From an uncultured Eubacteriales bacterium (GTDB lineage Bacteria > Bacillota > Clostridia > Oscillospirales > Acutalibacteraceae), in assembly GCA_900317215.1 (NCBI GenBank), contig ONFW01000189.1, positions 1-9,657 of the forward strand: a DNA stretch of 9,657 bases. The letters run 5' to 3'. The translations under genes were made by a program, and so were the position numbers. Below the pieces are notes generated by a model, which was not told the DNA's origin, ran no database searches, and was given only the letters and a program-made list of their open reading frames with translations. Positions 7,475 through 9,657 of this stretch are shown here, in pieces; the first letter of the stretch is position 1; each line of letters starts with the position of its first letter.

Positions 7475-7495
7475 CGAGCCCTATCATTCATTCAC
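7440..7495 (+). repeat. Perfect 28-bp tandem duplication causing a frameshift
   Basis: Bases 7440-7467 and 7468-7495 are identical over 28 bases and abut exactly. The flanking bases differ (7439 G versus 7467 C; 7468 T versus 7496 G), so the unit is exactly 28. As 28 is not a multiple of three, the second copy shifts the frame and brings TAA 7472-7474 into phase. With a single copy the protein reads VFNEPYHSFTIYKEG, the expected link between two SpaA domains. Any array of two or more copies stops at the same TAA, so only one copy is ON. Confidence 0.97.
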
Positions 7496-9657
7496 GATAT
7501 ATAAAGAGGGTCTTACCTATGGAATGCCGATCGAAGGCGCCGTATTCTCCCTCAAGGGTATATCTGATTACGGCAATGAGATAAACCTGACGGGTATCTC
7601 GCGCTCTAACGGCGAAATACTATTCAGCGGACTTGAGCCGGGCGTATATATCCTCAAGGAAACGGAGGTTCCTGAAGAGTATGTTCTCGATCCTGTTGAA
7701 AGGATCGTCACCGTAGACAGGCTCGGAAACACGGAAATATTGGGTCTTGAAATTGACGAATACGGTGCTTTTGTCGTTACCAATAAGGAAAACACCACGG
7801 TGACTATCATAAAGAAATGGGTCGGCGGCAGCGCGGACGAAAGGTATGAGAACAACGGTACGGGCGGCTCAGGCCAGGATATTCCCTCAGGTCAAGGCTC
7901 AGACCGAAGAAACACCGCAGGCGCACCCAACGAAACAAGAGACGGCAATGACGACAACAAGACCCCTAAGCTGCCCGATATTGTGATAAGCTCTGATATT
8001 CCTGTTCCCTATGCTGTGTTCGGCGGCGGCAACGAGCATTCGGTGCTTTCAACAGTCACGGCTCTTGAAAATATCCGCAGCTTTGCACCATACAGCGGCT
8101 CGGACGAAAGCTTTGCCGCCTATATAAACGACAACACGGCAATAAGAATAGACGACTACTCAACATCATATAAGATATATGCGCGGTACGACAGCACAAC
8201 AGGTGCGGTCTGCTGGTGGTCCGACGCAAGAAGGGTATATCTCTCTGACGACTCTCACTACCTGTGGTACCAGCTGACAAACTGCACCTCTATAGACGTA
8301 AGCGGAATAGATACCTCAAACGTCACGGATATGAGCAGAATGTTCAAGGACTGCAGGGCTGTTACGTCTCTTGACCTGACAAGCTTCAATACTTCCCGCA
8401 CTACCACCATGCTGGATATGTTCTATAACTGCTATGAGCTGACGAGCCTGGATATGAGCAGCTTCAACACCTCAAGGGTCAGCAACATGGGCAGAATGTT
8501 CGCAGAGTGCCATGCTATAACCGAAATAGACATCTCCAACTTTGACACCTCAAAGGTAACTGCGACCAATGCTATGTTCGCGCGCTGCTATGCGCTTGAG
8601 AGTATGGACCTTTCTATGCTCGACCTCTCAAAGACCCTTTCTATTAAGCAGATGTTCTTGCAGGACTCAAAGCTCAAAAGGGTAAATATGAGCACTGTCA
8701 CTGATATGCGGGCTATGTTCAAGGACTGTACCGCTCTCAAAGAAGTAAACAAGTATGTATTTTCGACCACTGCCTGCAAAGACATGAGTTATATGTTCTA
8801 TGGCTGCAAAAACCTTCTGTCACTTTCCGGCATGAACTTCACAACAGATGTCACAGAGAATATGAGCTATATGTTCTGCGGCTGTGAGAGCCTTACGAGT
8901 ATAAATATGAGAAGCTACCATACTCAGGATGTCACAAGCATGAAGGCCATGTTCAAGGACTGCAAGAGCATGACAGGCTTACTGATAAGCGGCTTTGATG
9001 TCAGTGCAGTAACGGATATGTCTGAGATGTTCAGCGGGTGCGAGGCTCTTACTGTCCTTGACCTGAGCAGATTCGATACCTCAGCCGTAACCGATATGTC
9101 AGAGATGTTCAGCGGCTGTATAAGCCTTATTACCATATATGCAGAGGACCACGTATGGAACATTCAAAGCCTTAATGCTTCCAACGGTATGTTTGCGGAA
9201 TGTATCGTACTCAAGGGCGGCTTCGGCACAGAGTTCGATAATGAAGCGATCGACGGCTCAATGGCTTATATTGACAGCGAGGAACAGCAGGGATATCTTA
9301 CAAAGAAGACTGCGGCACATACGAGGGTGACCTATCATGTTACCGACGACAACTGCGAGGTAGAGGTACAGGACGACAATACCTGGGTATTTACTTTTAC
9401 GGGACTCGACCCGAATACTCCCTTCTACGTATGGGAGGAAGAAGGATATGAGGGATACACAAGCAGCAACCCGAGAGATAACTATATCCAGCTCCAAGAT
9501 AATACTGCCGTCATTGTCAATACAAAAGACGGAGAGGAACCTGAGGATCCTAAGTACGGGAACCTTACTATCGAAAAGAGCATTGAGGGTGATAATATAC
9601 CCGGTGATGAGCTTGAAAGGAGCTTTATTTTTACAGTTGAGCTTTTTGATGAAAACG
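7475..9657 (+). CDS. C-terminal fragment of surface protein: SpaA domain 3, DUF285 repeats, pilin-type domain (partial)
   Basis: The third codon phase is open from the second 28-bp copy to the window end without any stop, more than 720 codons, so the right boundary is only the edge of the window. The first in-frame ATG is at 7524, inside SpaA domain 3, with no good ribosome binding site. Independent expression is unlikely. The segment holds SpaA domain 3, the Cna-B-like opening strand VTIIKKWVGG, a Gly/Asn/Asp-rich linker (about 7851-7967), a stretch including PKLPDIVISSDIPVPYAVFG, the DUF285 repeat domain, the remainder of the Cna-B-like domain (TWVFTFTGLDPNTPFYVWEE) and the start of another domain (NLTIEKSIEG, SFIFTVELFDEN). 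Codon use resembles the upstream parts. Confidence 0.82.
7491..7797 (+). other. SpaA/Cna-B-type domain 3
   Basis: The third paralogue: FTIYKEG, then AVFSLKGISDYG, GEILFSGLEPGVYILKETEVPEEY and FVVTNKE. Lys (IYKEG), Glu (LKETE) and Asn (VTNKE) occupy the same places as in the other two, so the isopeptide set is retained. It lies downstream of the frameshift and would be lost from the OFF product. Confidence 0.8.
8262..9300 (+). other. DUF285/BspA-like 26-residue repeat domain with a cysteine ladder
   Basis: Tandem repeats of the type DTSxVTDMSxMFxxCxxLTSLDLSxF, known from BspA-like and Listeria-type surface proteins and implicated in adhesion and protein binding. MFxxC cysteine codons fall at 8352, 8430, 8508, 8586, 8727, 8805, 8883, 8961, 9039, 9117 and 9201, with an NC cap at 8283. 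Most intervals are exactly 78 bases (26 codons). One unit is degenerate: MFLQD at 8652-8666 has Asp for Cys, and the next interval is 63 bases. The closing segment (TIYAEDHVW to GYLTKK) matches the usual end of these domains. Expected fold: a leucine-rich-repeat-like solenoid. Confidence 0.88.
9307..9540 (+). other. Second half of a Cna-B-like domain
   Basis: The pattern WVFTFTGLDP, FYVWEEEGYEGYTSS and AVIVNTKD is the usual C-terminal half of Cna-B domains (a Trp strand, a Tyr-Glu strand, a GYTS turn and a terminal Asn strand). Its matching first half appears to be VTIIKKWVGG at about 7800-7830, before the DUF285 domain. Confidence 0.55.
9550..9657 (+). other. Start of a pilin-type isopeptide domain (partial)
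   Basis: YGNLTIEKSIEG followed by ERSFIFTVELFDEN resembles the first strands of the streptococcal pilin isopeptide-linkage (FctA/Spy0128-like) or related family. The window ends inside it, so the assignment is tentative. A wall anchor would be expected further downstream. Confidence 0.45.

Larger units (their letters stand above)
3731..9657 (+). pseudogene. Giant secreted adhesin gene, interrupted twice, 3' end outside window
   Basis: This entry describes the whole locus; its parts are listed separately. Read through the TAA at 3977-3979 and with one 28-bp copy removed at 7440-7495, it encodes more than 1,960 residues without another stop. The order is: signal peptide; unassigned, probably beta-rich region; three SpaA/Cna-B domains; Gly/Asn-rich linker; DUF285 repeats nested in a fourth Cna-B-like domain; start of a pilin-type isopeptide domain. 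Such proteins are cell-surface adhesins or stalks, with domains rigidified by internal Lys-Asn bonds. Attachment would need an LPXTG-like motif or other anchor beyond base 9657, which cannot be checked here. As written, no full-length product can be made. Because the reading stays open elsewhere, the lesions are recent, reversible (the duplication) or errors in the sequence. No transposase or phage gene is nearby. Confidence 0.8.

Noticed and set aside
1..9657. CRISPR array, tRNA/rRNA genes, transposase or integrase
   Set aside because: No regularly spaced identical repeats with unique spacers, no recognisable tRNA or rRNA stretch, and no mobile-element protein motif was seen on either strand. 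The regular repeats at 8262-9300 are coding DUF285 units.

Overview
The window looks like Gram-positive Clostridia, most likely a Ruminococcus-like member of the Oscillospiraceae. This is inferred from the adjacent holB-ricT gene pair, from mid-range base composition with AT-rich promoters and T-tailed terminators, and from the last gene's style (SDYG-type SpaA domains plus 26-residue MFxxC repeats), which resembles gut and rumen Ruminococcus-type surface proteins. All genes found are on the + strand.

Bases 1-1496: a T-tailed hairpin (19-51) probably ends an upstream gene. An AT-rich leader follows, then a 423-residue CNNM/CBS/CorC-HlyC membrane protein (magnesium/cobalt homeostasis or efflux family) starting at a TTG. 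Bases 1517-3532: a sigma-A-like promoter drives a compact two-gene unit. It encodes the DNA polymerase III delta-prime clamp-loader subunit (holB, start re-assigned to ATG 1590) and, one base after its stop, the iron-sulfur PSP1 protein RicT. Two hairpins lie downstream, the second a strong terminator.

Bases 3533-9657: an accessory module. A promoter region carrying a near-perfect tandem repeat and a 10-bp palindrome precedes one very large secreted surface protein that runs off the 3' end of the window. In order it shows a signal peptide, about 950 residues of unassigned, probably beta-rich adhesin-like sequence, three SpaA/Cna-B-type domains with candidate isopeptide residues, a Gly/Asn-rich linker, a DUF285/BspA-like domain of 26-residue repeats that appears nested inside a fourth Cna-B-like domain, and the start of a pilin-type isopeptide domain. 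No cell-wall anchor is visible before the window ends.

The main point of interest is that this gene is interrupted twice and otherwise fully open. There is an in-frame TAA at 3977-3979, just after the signal peptide region, and a perfect 28-bp tandem duplication (7440-7467 and 7468-7495) exactly at the junction between SpaA domains 2 and 3. Removing one 28-bp copy restores the family-like junction NEPYHSFTIYK and joins the frames, so the duplication could act as a slipped-strand ON/OFF switch. Recent decay and sequence or assembly error are the alternatives. The housekeeping genes and the adhesin have no evident functional link. They appear to be neighbours separated by terminators.
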